Both the position numbers and the translations under genes were made by a program. From the NCBI RefSeq assembly GCF_900113275.1, contig NZ_FOOU01000007.1, forward strand, positions 124,001 through 188,000: a stretch of DNA of 64,000 nucleotides. Reading direction: 5' to 3'. The stretch is from Neptunomonas qingdaonensis (GTDB lineage: Bacteria; Pseudomonadota; Gammaproteobacteria; Pseudomonadales; Balneatricaceae). This document shows positions 18,470 to 26,303 of this stretch, piece by piece (positions within the stretch are counted from its first letter, which is position 1; each line of letters opens with the position of its first letter). A model generated the notes under the pieces. It searched no databases, was not told where the DNA came from, and worked only from the letters and a program-made list of their open reading frames with translations.

Positions 18470-18569
18470 TCGGCGCTGAGATACGCCATCCCCAACGCGG
18501 GGGCCGGTACGTTACCTTTTTGCGTTACAATGGCAGCCTTACTTCTAAGATGTGTATGTACTATTTTTA

Positions 18570-19535
18570 ATGCTGACTAAAAAATCGATCTATCGTCTTG
18601 TATATATTTGCTTTGTAGCTTTTGTTGGTTTGGTGGGCTACAGAATATGGTTGCTCAATAGCAGCAAATTCATCAGTTTTGATAAGCAATTAGAAGAAGT
18701 ATCAGGTATTGAGTTTGATAAAAACCTGCAACTATGGGCAATAAACGATGGGGGAGATTCACCCAGGCTTTATCAGTTAAGTGCTAATGGTGACATTAAG
18801 CGCAGCATTAAAATAGAAAACGCTAAAAACTGGGATTGGGAAGATATGACCCAGAACGATTTCGGGCATTTTTTTATTGGTGATTTTGGCAATAATGACA
18901 ACGATCGAGAATGGCTGACTATTTACAAAATTGAAAACCCTATTGATATCAAGACTGATACAACCCGCGCAGAAATCATCAAATTTACCAACCCGGAATT
19001 CAAGCCAATAGAAGGGCAAGTCGTACGCAAAAATGCACATTACGATGTGGAAGCTTTTATTTATTATCAACGCAGTCTTTATCTTTTTACGAAAAACCGC
19101 AGTCGACCTTTTGATGGAAAAACACGGCTTTACCGTATAGGCGACTATGCGGGAAATTTCGAAACAGAATACATAAACGAGTTCTCAACCTGTACTACTA
19201 TAAAAGAGCTGTGTTGGATTACATCGGCCGCCTTAAGCCCTGATCGGACTAAACTCGTGTTACTTGATTCTGAACGCTTGTGGCTGTTTGAAAATTGGCA
19301 AGGTGATGACTTCTTCTCCGGAGATGTGTATCAGATTGATCTGGGTATCGTGACTCAAAAAGAGGCGGTTACATTTTATAATGATGAGATTATTGTGTTT
19401 ACCGATGAGGTGTTTAGCGGGATCGGCGGTAATGGCTATGCTATTAAGCTGGATCAGGTTAAGAAAAAATTAATTCAACAGTCTGGAAAGGCGCTTAATG
19501 CCTCGGATGCTAACGAGGAGCTGTCAGCAGAATAG
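18570..19535 (+). CDS. Membrane-anchored beta-propeller-like hypothetical protein
   Basis: 321 residues from the ATG at 18570; a GTG at 18552 would add six residues. One N-terminal hydrophobic segment (about residues 7-25) anchors or exports the protein. The rest has repeated beta-strand motifs such as LWAINDGGDSPRLYQL, FFIGDFGNNDNDR, SLYLFTKNR and LSPDRTKLVLLDSERLWLF, which look like blades of a propeller. I do not recognise a named family. It sits alone, 100 nt after the secretion cluster, with AT-richer sequence than that cluster. No Shine-Dalgarno sequence stands out. Confidence 0.7.
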   Translation: MLTKKSIYRLVYICFVAFVGLVGYRIWLLNSSKFISFDKQLEEVSGIEFDKNLQLWAINDGGDSPRLYQLSANGDIKRSIKIENAKNWDWEDMTQNDFGHFFIGDFGNNDNDREWLTIYKIENPIDIKTDTTRAEIIKFTNPEFKPIEGQVVRKNAHYDVEAFIYYQRSLYLFTKNRSRPFDGKTRLYRIGDYAGNFETEYINEFSTCTTIKELCWITSAALSPDRTKLVLLDSERLWLFENWQGDDFFSGDVYQIDLGIVTQKEAVTFYNDEIIVFTDEVFSGIGGNGYAIKLDQVKKKLIQQSGKALNASDANEELSAE

Positions 19536-19591
19536 CAGGGTGAGATCTAACGTCCTGTCAGATCTGTATAGAAGCTGTTCAACAAGGAAAC

Positions 19592-19888
19592 TTAATGGTT
19601 TTCTGTCTTATTTTTAAGTGTTTCAAAGTGCTCAATATGTTGATCTAAGTTTTCTTCCAGCATTTCAGAATACTGCTTTGAGAACCAGGCTAATGCGTCG
19701 TTGCGTTCCGCGGCCAGATCCTTTGATTTATACGCCGTTTCATGGGCACTAAAACGTGCAGAGGCATAGCGTAATGCCGACCCTACATCTTCCAAGTCTT
19801 TATTTTCCGATGTTACTAAGCGATTGGCTAGTTCAATAAACTCATCAGCCATTTTAAATAAATTCGAAGCAGTTTCTTTACTAGCCAT
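19592..19888 (-). CDS. DUF3144 family protein
   Basis: 98 residues, all helical by composition, with the family pattern FKMADEFIELANRL near the start, ALRYASARFSAHE in the middle and QYSEMLEENLDQHIEHF near the end. Function is unknown in this family. It is small, acidic and predicted cytoplasmic. It faces the preceding plus-strand gene tail to tail and has its own upstream region. Confidence 0.85.
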   Translation of the reverse strand: MASKETASNLFKMADEFIELANRLVTSENKDLEDVGSALRYASARFSAHETAYKSKDLAAERNDALAWFSKQYSEMLEENLDQHIEHFETLKNKTENH

Positions 19889-20041
19889 GTGTGTTGTTAC
19901 CTATGTGAGTTGAGTTTTGCAGTTACTTTACAAGGAATATCATGAAGGATGAAAGAGTTAATGGCTATCTAAGGGCGATACTTAAGCGGATGAGGTTGAT
20001 ATCAACCTCATCACCGGGAACTAACTTCTGTCAGAAGTCGT

Positions 20042-20638
20042 TTATTTTAAAACAAGATTGAAGCTGACCGGTATTGAGTGACCGATATTTGATAGTCCCG
20101 CCAGTTCACGCAGTTTTTCTATTCCGCTATCCAGACCGAAGTCGGCCGCTTGTACAATGACCGGCTGCTGACTGGACGCAAGAATGGTTTTACCGTCAGA
20201 CATCAGCGTAATGTTGGCAGTAATGGGTTTTTCTAAGCCATGAAAGTTTAATACAGCTGCAATATTGCTGTTAAGAACTCCCCCTTGTTTAATGGTGTTG
20301 AGTGTTTCGCTGGTTAGTTGAGCCGTTAAGGTGGCTAGTTTAAATTTTTCGGTATCAAATAGGTGCTCGCGCATCCGCTCATCACGGATATCGACCTGAG
20401 TTTTTATGCTGTCCAAATCCAGTTTAATCTCCAGCGCTCCAGCATCGCTTAAGTTGCCCTGAAGTTGGGTGATATGAAAAACTTCTGCAGCATCTACATT
20501 TTTAATTGAAATGAAATTAAGTGAGGATTGAGCATTATCCAGTTGCCAATCTGCCTGTGCCGTCAGGCTCAGTAGACTACCCAGCGCTATGCCTAGTAGT
20601 GCTTTGGGTGCCGCGAGTTTAGCGTAGTAGTGGTTCAT
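20042..20638 (-). CDS. YceI family periplasmic protein
   Basis: 198 residues with a Sec signal peptide ending near SLTAQA (residues about 1-29), followed by the YceI opening DWQLDNAQSSLNFISIK. The family has a lipocalin-like fold that binds polyisoprenoid or other hydrophobic ligands. Typical segments IKTQVDIRDERMREHLFDTEKFKLAT and TANITLM are present. A GGAGATC Shine-Dalgarno sequence lies just upstream of the ATG. The gene is divergent from azlC and stands alone. Substrate cannot be told from sequence. Confidence 0.88.
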   Translation of the reverse strand: MNHYYAKLAAPKALLGIALGSLLSLTAQADWQLDNAQSSLNFISIKNVDAAEVFHITQLQGNLSDAGALEIKLDLDSIKTQVDIRDERMREHLFDTEKFKLATLTAQLTSETLNTIKQGGVLNSNIAAVLNFHGLEKPITANITLMSDGKTILASSQQPVIVQAADFGLDSGIEKLRELAGLSNIGHSIPVSFNLVLK

Positions 20639-20790
20639 GGTTGATCTCCTTATCTTGAGTATTTGTATATTTACGCAACAGTGTTTTGTTTTGATTCTTT
20701 TTTGTCTGTTTTGTTCAGTTATTGAGTGTACTACTCAAGGGGCGTAATCTTCCCTTTCTTGTTGAAAATTCTTCAGAGTATGAGTTAGCT

Positions 20791-21519
20791 ATGCAGATCA
20801 GGGATTATCGATCACAGTTTTGGCAGGGTGTCAGGGATTTGATGCCGTTGGTGTCAGGCGTCTTACCGTTTGGTCTGATTGTTGGGGCTAACGGTGTGGC
20901 TCTGGATATGAGTCCCGAATTGATCATGGGAATGACAGTGATGTTTTTTGCCGGGTCGGCGCAGTTAGCCGCCATGCAACTTATTCAGGAAAATGCGGCG
21001 TTTGTGGTGATAGTGTTAACCACCATCGTCATTAATTTACGTTTTGCTATCTACAGCGCGACGTTTGCACCGCTGTTTTATCCCCTGAAAAAACGCTACC
21101 GCTTGTCTTTTGCATACATTTTATCTGATCAGGCTTATGGTCTGTGCATTGCGCCTGATCAGCAGCAACGCTCGGATGCTGAACGTATCAGTTATTATTT
21201 AGGCACAGCACTGGCATTGTGGGTGAGTTGGGTGTTGTCTGTGCTATTGGGTATCGCTGTCGGAGCCAGTATTCCACCTGAATGGATGCTGGGCTTTACG
21301 ATTCCTCTGGCGTTTCTTGCGATGTTAATGTCAACGATTACTAATCGATTATTGCTAATTGTTGCGGTGGTTTCAGGGTTAGCCGCTATCTTTTTGCAGG
21401 GGCTGCCTTATAACCTGGGTTTTGTTCTGGCTGTGGTTTTCGGTGTGGTTGCGGGTTTGATATTACCGCGTATCGCTGGCCGTTCTTTTAACTCAGTGAT
21501 GGGGCGTCCGCATGAGTGA
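20791..21519 (+). CDS. azlC: AzlC family branched-chain amino acid exporter, large subunit
   Basis: 242 residues from the ATG at 20791. The longer frame from a TTG at 20722 would add an unlikely polar leader, and GAG lies just upstream of 20791. The AzlC pattern is clear: PLVSGVLPFGLIVGANGVA, then FFAGSAQLAAMQL, then NLRFAIYSATFAPLF, with multiple membrane segments. AzlC works with AzlD to export branched-chain amino acids or analogues. It overlaps azlD by 8 nt. Confidence 0.88.
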   Translation: MQIRDYRSQFWQGVRDLMPLVSGVLPFGLIVGANGVALDMSPELIMGMTVMFFAGSAQLAAMQLIQENAAFVVIVLTTIVINLRFAIYSATFAPLFYPLKKRYRLSFAYILSDQAYGLCIAPDQQQRSDAERISYYLGTALALWVSWVLSVLLGIAVGASIPPEWMLGFTIPLAFLAMLMSTITNRLLLIVAVVSGLAAIFLQGLPYNLGFVLAVVFGVVAGLILPRIAGRSFNSVMGRPHE

Positions 21520-21841
21520 TTTGAGTTTGTGGGGGCTGTTTTTTATGTGTGGCCTGGCCACTTATTTGATACGCCTTTCTTTTATTCAGATGCATGGAAA
21601 ACTAGGGCCACTACTAGCGCGCTGTCAGCCGGTACTCTTGTTGTTACCCCCGGCGATTTTAGCTGCTTTATGTATCCCACCGATTGTATTCAGTAAGCAA
21701 ACCGATGGCTTACAAGTAGAGTTGGCGCAAATTCTAGCGGGCTGCGTTGCTGTTGTTTTGGCAAGCTATTTTAAAAGCCTGCTTTGGCCAATTTTGGGCG
21801 GCATGTCTTTTTTATGGGGCTATCGCTGGTTGATCGGTTAG
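21512..21841 (+). CDS. azlD: AzlD family branched-chain amino acid transporter, small subunit
   Basis: 109 residues, almost entirely hydrophobic, with about four membrane segments. The AzlD pattern TYLIRLSF near residue 20 and LLLPPAILAALCIPPI in the middle is present. It overlaps azlC by 8 nt, so the two subunits are translationally coupled and probably form one membrane complex. Confidence 0.87.
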   Translation: MSDLSLWGLFFMCGLATYLIRLSFIQMHGKLGPLLARCQPVLLLLPPAILAALCIPPIVFSKQTDGLQVELAQILAGCVAVVLASYFKSLLWPILGGMSFLWGYRWLIG

Positions 21842-22267
21842 GGTAGCAATGGCGGGTCTGTCTTTTTGAAATTAACATACAGGCCCTGGTGGTATGTCCT
21901 GGCAGAGTTATCTATTTCACTTATTAACATCTGTTTGTGGTATGGTGGCATCTAATTTAACGCGTCTTATCTTTTTGAGAAGACGAGTAAAGTCCTCGAT
22001 TTTATCATTTTACCTCTCAGCCTTCTGGCAATGAATTACGTGTTTTTTCATCGGCGCCACACACAGAAAGTATATTAAAGTCTTCTTCACTGATTAATAT
22101 TTTTATTTTTTGGTTGTTGGTTTCAGTATTTTTTACGCTGTGATTAAAAAATCTTTAAAGCACATAATAAATACATGCGAAGAGCGAATACTTTAATAGA
22201 AATATTTAGGTTTAGTTAAAAACTCAAGTGAGATATGAGTATTTTGATCGCTTAAAATAGGAGCGAT
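21842..22267 (+). other. Intergenic leader region upstream of the CEOS-like gene
   Basis: 426 bases without a gene. An inverted repeat CGTCTT ... AAGACG lies at 21963-21968 and 21980-21985 with an 11-nt loop, and a CGAG/CTCG pair lies just after it. The following 250 bases are AT-rich and hold the promoter region, which I cannot resolve with confidence. No tRNA or known riboswitch was recognised. Confidence 0.5.
22247..22267 (+). promoter_or_regulatory. Inverted repeat enclosing the ribosome binding site
   Basis: ATCGCT (22247-22252) and AGCGAT (22262-22267) are perfect 6-bp arms around a 9-nt loop. The right arm abuts the ATG at 22268. The Shine-Dalgarno AGGAG (22259-22263) is partly in the loop and partly in the right arm. 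Such a hairpin could modulate initiation; this is inference. Confidence 0.45.
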
Positions 22268-23419
22268 ATGAATAGTTTAATGGTAGGTGTTATTGGGACG
22301 TCGAAAAAAGAAGATGAGCGACGTTTTCCCATTCATCCAGAGCATTTGAGCCGAGTTCCGGAACAAGTTCGTCGTCAATTGATATTTGAAGAAGGGTATG
22401 GCACCGCATTTGGTATTACCGATGCTGAGATTGCCGCTCAAACGGGTGGTATTGCCACGCGACATGAAATACTGGCTGATATCGGCAGGGTTATCATCTC
22501 CAAACCTGTGCTTGCTGACTTGTTAGAACTGAAAGAAGGCGGAACGTTATGGGGTTATGTGCATTGTGTGCAGCAGCAGGATATTACCCAAGCCGCATTG
22601 GATCGTAAGCTAACGCTCATTGCCTTTGAAGATATGTTTGTTTGGTCTCCCAATGGTAATGTTGGCCGCCACACATTTTATAAGAATAATGAAATGGCGG
22701 GTTATTGCGCGGTGCTACATGCTTTACAGCTTAAAGGTATTGATGGGCACTACGGTGATCAGCGTAAAACGATTATTTTCAGCTTTGGCTCTGTGAGCCG
22801 TGGTGCAATTTACGCACTTAAAGCACATGGATTTAGAGATATTACCATCTGTATTCAACGCCCAGATCATGAAGTACGAGAAGAAGTACTTGATTGTCAC
22901 TACGTAAAAATTCGCGAAGGTAATGAGGGCGAAGCACGTATGGTCGTGGTGGAACATGATGGTACAGCGAGACCGCTGACTGATCTGATCAGTGAAGCAG
23001 ATATTATCGTAAACGGTACTTATCAAGAAACGGCCCATCCTACTGACTTTGTGACTGAAGCCGAAAGCTCATGTCTCAAGCCCAATAGCCTGATTATTGA
23101 TGTGAGTTGTGATGAGGGTATGGGGTTCTTTTTTGCCAAACCAACGACGTTTAAGAATCCTATGTTTACGTTTGAAACCATCGATTATTATGCGGTGGAT
23201 CATACGCCCAGCTACCTCTGGGAAAGTGCAACGCGTTCTATTTCTGCAGCTCTGATTGTCTATCTGGACACCGTCTTGGCTGGTCGTGATGCATGGCAGA
23301 AAAGTGAAACCATTCGCAGGTCGATAAATATTGATACTGGCGTAATTCTGAACCCTGCTATTTTGTCTTTTCAACATAGAGAGACAAATTATCCCCATGC
23401 TTATTTAGCTTCAGTTTAG
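22268..23419 (+). CDS. N5-(carboxyethyl)ornithine synthase-like opine dehydrogenase
   Basis: 383 residues of the alanine dehydrogenase/transhydrogenase superfamily. The N-terminal block GVIGTSKKEDERRFPIHPEHL and the FEEGYGTAFG segment match N5-(carboxyethyl)ornithine synthases, which reductively condense ornithine or lysine with pyruvate. The nucleotide-binding region is around residues 170-195 (TIIFSFGSVSRGAIYALKAHGF). An AGGAG lies at 22259-22263, with the ATG four bases later. The gene is monocistronic, with a long leader upstream and a hairpin downstream. Exact substrate is inferred from family resemblance only. Confidence 0.78.
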   Translation: MNSLMVGVIGTSKKEDERRFPIHPEHLSRVPEQVRRQLIFEEGYGTAFGITDAEIAAQTGGIATRHEILADIGRVIISKPVLADLLELKEGGTLWGYVHCVQQQDITQAALDRKLTLIAFEDMFVWSPNGNVGRHTFYKNNEMAGYCAVLHALQLKGIDGHYGDQRKTIIFSFGSVSRGAIYALKAHGFRDITICIQRPDHEVREEVLDCHYVKIREGNEGEARMVVVEHDGTARPLTDLISEADIIVNGTYQETAHPTDFVTEAESSCLKPNSLIIDVSCDEGMGFFFAKPTTFKNPMFTFETIDYYAVDHTPSYLWESATRSISAALIVYLDTVLAGRDAWQKSETIRRSINIDTGVILNPAILSFQHRETNYPHAYLASV

Positions 23420-23464
23420 TACCGTCATCACTATCATACGGGTAGCTTAGCTGCCTTTAAATTG

Positions 23465-23495
23465 ACGCACTTTAGGCAAGCTGGGGTGCGTTTTT
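23465..23495 (+). terminator. Weak terminator-like hairpin after the CEOS-like gene
   Basis: ACGCAC (23465-23470) pairs with GTGCGT (23486-23491) across a 15-nt loop and is followed by a short T run. It lies between two convergent genes. The stem is short, so efficiency is doubtful. Confidence 0.4.
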
Positions 23496-23512
23496 GCAGG
23501 CGGCAGTCGGTT

Positions 23513-24004
23513 TTATCTATACGATTTACCTTCGCTGATTATCTGTCCTATAAAATTACCCACCTGCATATCACTTGTACGACCAAAGAGGTTGTGTCTT
23601 ATTTGTCCCTGTTGGTCGATCACAATGAGCGTAGGCGTGCCTTGCATATAGTAGGCAGCCATTGTTTTGGGTATAGACCCTGTATTTGACGGGACATCCA
23701 CTGCGATAGGAAATGTTAATCGATATTCTGCCGCGAAGGCTGTTAGCGCTTCTACAGTCATTACGTTGTGATGTTCAAAAACAGTATGCAGGCCAATGAC
23801 CTGAACTTCGTCTTGTGAATAGAGTTCGTGTATAGCGCTTGCTTGTGGAATGCCATGTACCACACACGCCGGGCATAGCATTTGAAAGGCATGGATGACG
23901 ATAACTTTTCCGCGTAAAGCAGATAACGTGAGCGGCTGCTTTGTGTTAAGCCAGGTCACTACTTCCAGCTCGGGTGCTTGTCCGTAGGTGATGATGCTTG
24001 TCAT
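23513..24004 (-). CDS. Redoxin/TlpA-like thioredoxin-fold protein
   Basis: 163 residues with a thioredoxin fold. The redox motif CPAC is at residues 44-47, inside IHAFQMLCPACVVHG. The cis-Pro loop TPTLIVIDQQGQI and a Gly-rich end are present. There is no signal peptide or membrane anchor, so it is probably cytoplasmic, unlike secreted TlpA. It resembles peroxiredoxin/TlpA-family proteins of unknown partner. It lies 54 nt downstream of the secreted-protein gene on the same strand, so the MarR-controlled promoter may read into it. Confidence 0.78.
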   Translation of the reverse strand: MTSIITYGQAPELEVVTWLNTKQPLTLSALRGKVIVIHAFQMLCPACVVHGIPQASAIHELYSQDEVQVIGLHTVFEHHNVMTVEALTAFAAEYRLTFPIAVDVPSNTGSIPKTMAAYYMQGTPTLIVIDQQGQIRHNLFGRTSDMQVGNFIGQIISEGKSYR

Positions 24005-24058
24005 ATCGTTTCTCCCTTATTTATGAGAAAGAAACATCCTTGTCGCTAAATTCATTGT

Positions 24059-24847
24059 TTACTGGCTGATTCTGCCTGGAAGACTTAAATCACCCGAAGC
24101 AATATCGATGACATTAACAACACATAAAAGGGGGGCGTGTACACTTTGGTTAACACGCAAACCTGCAGTTACGCCATCAAATGTGGTTTTTTCAAACGTT
24201 TTAATATCATCAAAGGCGACTTGAACTTTGACGGTATCACCATTAAATACAGGATCCCAACCGGGGCTGTCTAGCAGTATTGGCAGGCCTGGCCAGGTTT
24301 TAGGTAATCTTGGTGTCGTGCCCTCTGGGATATCAACAACACCGAGTGCTCCTTTACCACACTGCTGATTAGGTTGAAGAACAACCCAGTGGCTGTGCCA
24401 AACATCACCATCATTGCCTGGGTCATTGTCTGCGTTTTCATCATAGAGTGGTGTATCGTCAAAATCCGGGTGCGCCGTTACCGCCAGAGTCAAAATACCG
24501 GCGTCACTTTCAAACCCGACGCTAGCGCTATCCAGGCTAGTGGGCCATACGTAAGAGTAAACCGAACTTCCTGCTAACTTGCCGCTTGCACTGGGTTTAC
24601 TAGTGCCCGCTTGTGAGGCGACTGCCATATGGAAGGTGGCGATATTGTTTTGGGTAGTCACCCTGGTGTGAATGATGTCAAAGGTGGGATCAATATTTTG
24701 GGATGTACTGGGCTTTGAATGTATGTCGCTATTATCAGAACCGCCGGCAAAGCTTGTTGCGCTGCTGAGCAGGGTTGTGGCTAATGTGGCTGTCGCCAGG
24801 GTGACTGTTGTTAGTGATGCTAGGGTGAGTAAATGCTGAATCTTCAT
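24059..24847 (-). CDS. Secreted hypothetical protein, divergent from MarR regulator
   Basis: 262 residues from the ATG at 24847. A longer frame starts at 24913 but adds a charged leader that would block the signal peptide and would lie upstream of the predicted promoter. The signal peptide spans about residues 1-34 and ends near SATSFAGG. The mature part has WHSHWVVLQPNQQCG and LPKTWPGLPILLDSPGW segments and two cysteines that could pair. I do not recognise the family. The gene shares its promoter region with the MarR gene and is its most likely target. Confidence 0.75.
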   Translation of the reverse strand: MKIQHLLTLASLTTVTLATATLATTLLSSATSFAGGSDNSDIHSKPSTSQNIDPTFDIIHTRVTTQNNIATFHMAVASQAGTSKPSASGKLAGSSVYSYVWPTSLDSASVGFESDAGILTLAVTAHPDFDDTPLYDENADNDPGNDGDVWHSHWVVLQPNQQCGKGALGVVDIPEGTTPRLPKTWPGLPILLDSPGWDPVFNGDTVKVQVAFDDIKTFEKTTFDGVTAGLRVNQSVHAPLLCVVNVIDIASGDLSLPGRISQ

Positions 24848-24864
24848 GAGAAATGTCCTTTTAG

Positions 24865-24877
24865 TATCGAGTCGAAA
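24865..24877. promoter_or_regulatory. Putative MarR operator 1
   Basis: TATCGA-G-TCGAAA, a 13-bp near-palindrome (five of six pairs). It matches operator 2 at 24919-24931 and covers the start region of the leftward transcript. That transcript's promoter reads TTGACA (24913-24908), 17 nt, CATTAT (24890-24885) on the minus strand. Confidence 0.6.
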
Positions 24878-24918
24878 CGATTTTATAATGATCTGCATTT
24901 CTTTGCTTGTCAATAAAG

Positions 24919-24931
24919 TATTGATTCGATA
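24919..24931. promoter_or_regulatory. Putative MarR operator 2
   Basis: TATTGA-T-TCGATA, a second copy of the palindrome, centred 54 bp from operator 1. It lies just upstream of the leftward -35 box and between a rightward TATAAT (24884-24889) and the MarR start at 24942. The pairing of sites suggests autoregulation plus control of the secreted-protein gene. Confidence 0.6.
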
Positions 24932-24941
24932 CTATTTGCCT

Positions 24942-25520
24942 ATGAAGAAATTGATTAATCAACAATTATTGGAAAGACTGGCGAGTTTGCTACGAAGTGA
25001 AAGCAGAGGCATGCTACTAGAGCATGGTTTGCAGCCCGTACAGTTTGAAGCATTGCAATATATCGCGAACTGTAACCGTTATTCAGATACGCCGATGGCA
25101 GTCACTGAATTTTTACGACAAACGAAAGGCACGGTTTCGCAAACGCTTAAAGTGCTTGAAAAAAAAGGCTTGATAGAAAAACTCACGGATGCAAAAGATA
25201 AACGCGTCACTCATCTGAAAATCACCGAAGACGGAAGAGCACTAACACAACAGATGTTGCCTTCTCCTATCCTGGAAACGGCCAGTGATCTTATGAGTAA
25301 TGATGAAGTTGCCATGATCAACTCATCGTTACATACCTTGCTGTATCAGTTGCAGAACGCTAATAATTTTAAACCTTTTGGCCAGTGTGCCAGCTGTGTA
25401 CATAATATCAAGCAAGCGTCAGGTGAGTATTTTTGTGGTTTAACTCAGGAAGTGCTTACGCCAATTGATATTGAGCTTATTTGTCGCGAGCATCAGTACT
25501 CTCAAGTCATAAAGCCTTAG
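24942..25520 (+). CDS. MarR family regulator with C-terminal four-cysteine motif
   Basis: 192 residues from the ATG at 24942; an upstream in-frame extension overlaps the divergent promoter and is rejected. The winged helix spans about residues 30-100, with recognition helix TKGTVSQTLKVLEKKGLIEK and wing DKRVTHLKITEDG. The tail carries C149xxC152, C165 and C181, plus His154 and His184, which is unusual for MarR and could bind a metal, an Fe-S cluster or sense redox state. It is divergent from the secreted-protein gene and two matching palindromes lie between them. Confidence 0.88.
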   Translation: MKKLINQQLLERLASLLRSESRGMLLEHGLQPVQFEALQYIANCNRYSDTPMAVTEFLRQTKGTVSQTLKVLEKKGLIEKLTDAKDKRVTHLKITEDGRALTQQMLPSPILETASDLMSNDEVAMINSSLHTLLYQLQNANNFKPFGQCASCVHNIKQASGEYFCGLTQEVLTPIDIELICREHQYSQVIKP

Positions 25521-25538
25521 CAGGGCAGGGGGACAGTA

Positions 25539-26222
25539 TTACTTTTTGTAATGACGTTGAATAAGAGTCTTCCGATCAATACCACGATGCCGGGCGAGCA
25601 TCTCTTCTACCTTTGGCCGGTTGAGAGGATCATTACCTTGAAGGTAGATGTCTAAATGCTCCTGTTGATCATTTCCCCAGAAAAGCTCGCCATCCACGAT
25701 AAAGGTCGGCACACCAAAAACATCTCGCGCAATGGCTTGTGCGGTTTCTTGCCGGAGTTCGGCTTTTACATCAGCTGTTTTTATCGCTTTGAGCATTTCG
25801 CTACTGTTTAAACCAAGTGATTCAAGTACGTTGGCAAGATCTGCTTCAGAGGCAAGATCAATTCCGCGAGACCATCCGGCTTCAAAGATTGCGCTGATTA
25901 GCTGATGCTGAGCATCGCCTGCAATGCCAGGCAGTGATAAGCGTAATGCGGGCAGTGGGTTGTATGGATGGTTGAGGGGCGGGTTAAAGTCAAAGCCGTT
26001 GAGCTGCGCATAGCGATAGCAATATTTATACAGAGCGGCTTTTTTAGGTGGTACTTCTGCAGGGCCTAGCTGTCCCCAGTGATCTAATAATTTACCAAAT
26101 ACGACAGGATGTGCGTTTAATGTCAGGCCGTATTTTTTGCAAATAGCTTGTATCCAGCGCCAGCTAAAATAGGCGTACGGAGACAGATAGTCGAAGTAGA
26201 AATCCAGTTGCCGGGCTGCCAT
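25539..26222 (-). CDS. 2-hydroxychromene-2-carboxylate isomerase family protein (DsbA-like fold)
   Basis: 227 residues of the HCCA isomerase/kappa-class GST family. The opening LDFYFDYLSPYAYFSW carries the Ser (S14) used in place of the DsbA cysteine. GVPTFIVDGELFWGNDQ is the typical C-terminal signature. The family isomerises hydroxychromene carboxylates in naphthalene degradation with glutathione, but no other aromatic-degradation gene is nearby, so the real substrate is uncertain. It faces the MarR gene tail to tail, with 18 nt between stops. Confidence 0.86.
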   Translation of the reverse strand: MAARQLDFYFDYLSPYAYFSWRWIQAICKKYGLTLNAHPVVFGKLLDHWGQLGPAEVPPKKAALYKYCYRYAQLNGFDFNPPLNHPYNPLPALRLSLPGIAGDAQHQLISAIFEAGWSRGIDLASEADLANVLESLGLNSSEMLKAIKTADVKAELRQETAQAIARDVFGVPTFIVDGELFWGNDQQEHLDIYLQGNDPLNRPKVEEMLARHRGIDRKTLIQRHYKK

Positions 26223-26303
26223 AGGGATGCCTCTTCTGCTGTTATTAAATCAGGAGCTATTTAAATCGGCGCTATCTGATAGAAGATGTTTAATGTGAAG
26301 CAT

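Noticed and set aside
18470-18569. Terminator after the M50-HlyD gene
   Set aside because: A C-rich then G-rich stretch (CCCCAACGCGGGGG) forms only a short stem and is not followed directly by T residues.
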